Of a stretch of DNA of 64,000 bases, positions 63,761 through 64,000 are shown one piece after another. The translations under genes were made by a program, and so were the position numbers. Origin of the DNA: Acidobacteriota bacterium (lineage in GTDB: Bacteria > Acidobacteriota > Blastocatellia > Pyrinomonadales > Pyrinomonadaceae); assembly GCA_016700075.1 (NCBI GenBank), contig CP065000.1:806001-870000 (forward strand), given 5' to 3'. How positions within the stretch are numbered: position 1 is the stretch's first letter; the number at the start of each line of letters is the position of its first letter. The notes beneath the pieces are model-generated. The model did no database searches. It was given only the letters and a program-made list of their open reading frames with translations, and was not told the origin of the DNA.

Positions 63761-64000
63761 ATGCCCGATCTGCGATTCTTGCTAAAGGTCAGCCGCCCGC
63801 GATTTTGGTTCTACGTGCTTGGGCCGTATCTGGTCGGGCTTGTTGCAGGTGCGGTTGATCTCAATGAACTTCTGCACCCAGCATATCTGCTGATCGGACT
63901 TTATTTCACGTTTCCGGCAAATCTGCTCATCTACGGCGTCAACGACATTTTCGATTATGAGACCGACCGCATCAACGCCAAAAAGGACGATTACGAAACG
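63761..64000 (+). CDS. UbiA-family prenyltransferase, 3' truncated by window edge
   Basis: The gene runs off the window after 80 codons. The visible protein begins MPDLRFLLKVSRPRFWFYVLGPYLVG, then a transmembrane helix and FTFPANLLIYGVNDIFDYETDRINAKKDDYET. The NDxxDxxxD motif (NDIFDYETD) is the Mg2+/diphosphate-binding signature of UbiA prenyltransferases. Next to the CruF-like fusion it best fits a lycopene elongase (LyeJ/CrtEb-like), which adds C5 units to lycopene in C50 carotenoid synthesis. UbiA members that act on quinones cannot be excluded from this fragment alone. Confidence 0.85.
   Translation, partial: MPDLRFLLKVSRPRFWFYVLGPYLVGLVAGAVDLNELLHPAYLLIGLYFTFPANLLIYGVNDIFDYETDRINAKKDDYET

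Overview
The window is 64 kb of a bacterial chromosome, gene-dense and moderately GC-rich. It carries about 58 protein genes and no rRNA, tRNA, prophage, insertion sequence or CRISPR array that I could find. The gene set suggests an Acidobacteriota member, most likely of the Blastocatellia/Pyrinomonadaceae type. Evidence for this is two near-identical PilA pilins (GFSLIELLIVVVIIG... start), a 1000-residue Oar-like TonB receptor with a carboxypeptidase-regulatory domain, a secretin ending in a cohesin domain, and FecR-like envelope proteins. This placement is inference; no marker gene here fixes the taxon.

Layout. 1-4.6 kb: a truncated sodium:solute symporter, a secreted GH3 hexosaminidase and a lysA-like decarboxylase. 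4.6-10.5 kb (minus): a helical-repeat protein, a HAD hydrolase coupled to an FAD-linked oxidase, and uvrB. 10.6-17.2 kb: a peroxiredoxin, a HEAT protein, purC, a MOSC protein, a GrpB protein, and groES-groEL behind a perfect CIRCE element. 17.3-21.6 kb: two pilA genes, each with a sigma-54-like promoter, a dienelactone hydrolase, small exported proteins, infA and an RRM protein. 21.9-29.6 kb: small membrane and lipoprotein genes, a NatAB-type ABC exporter and a large gluzincin-like TPR protein. 29.7-34.6 kb: serA, corA, pgpA, an ATP:cob(I)alamin adenosyltransferase gene and nrnA. 34.7-40.1 kb: the rimP-nusA-infB-rbfA operon, with a promoter followed by a leader terminator hairpin. 40.2-45.9 kb: a ROK kinase, two FecR-like paralogues ending in VSPVR, ugd and a nucleotide-sugar epimerase. 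46-52.6 kb: the Oar-like receptor with a DUF5666-like partner, and an ECF sigma/anti-sigma/membrane-protein operon. 52.6-57.1 kb: a secretin/two-pseudopilin/PilM-like operon. 57.2-64 kb: cinA, an asparaginase, uracil-DNA glycosylase, coaBC, a CruF-IPP isomerase fusion and, divergently, the start of a UbiA-family prenyltransferase, together suggesting C50 (bacterioruberin-like) carotenoid synthesis.

The most unusual signals are dispersed repeats. One is a short palindrome whose core reads PPAxAGG in either orientation. It lies in frame inside two genes (the CoaBC interdomain linker and an FAD oxidase) and as a structured doublet between infB and rbfA. A second class consists of intergenic elements built from 8-9 bp tandem units, often in inverted arms; examples lie near 1.3, 6.1, 8.5, 15.4, 23.5 and 63.7 kb. 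Other points worth attention are the attenuator-like rimP leader, the VSPVR tail shared by the FecR-like pair, and the CruF-Idi fusion.
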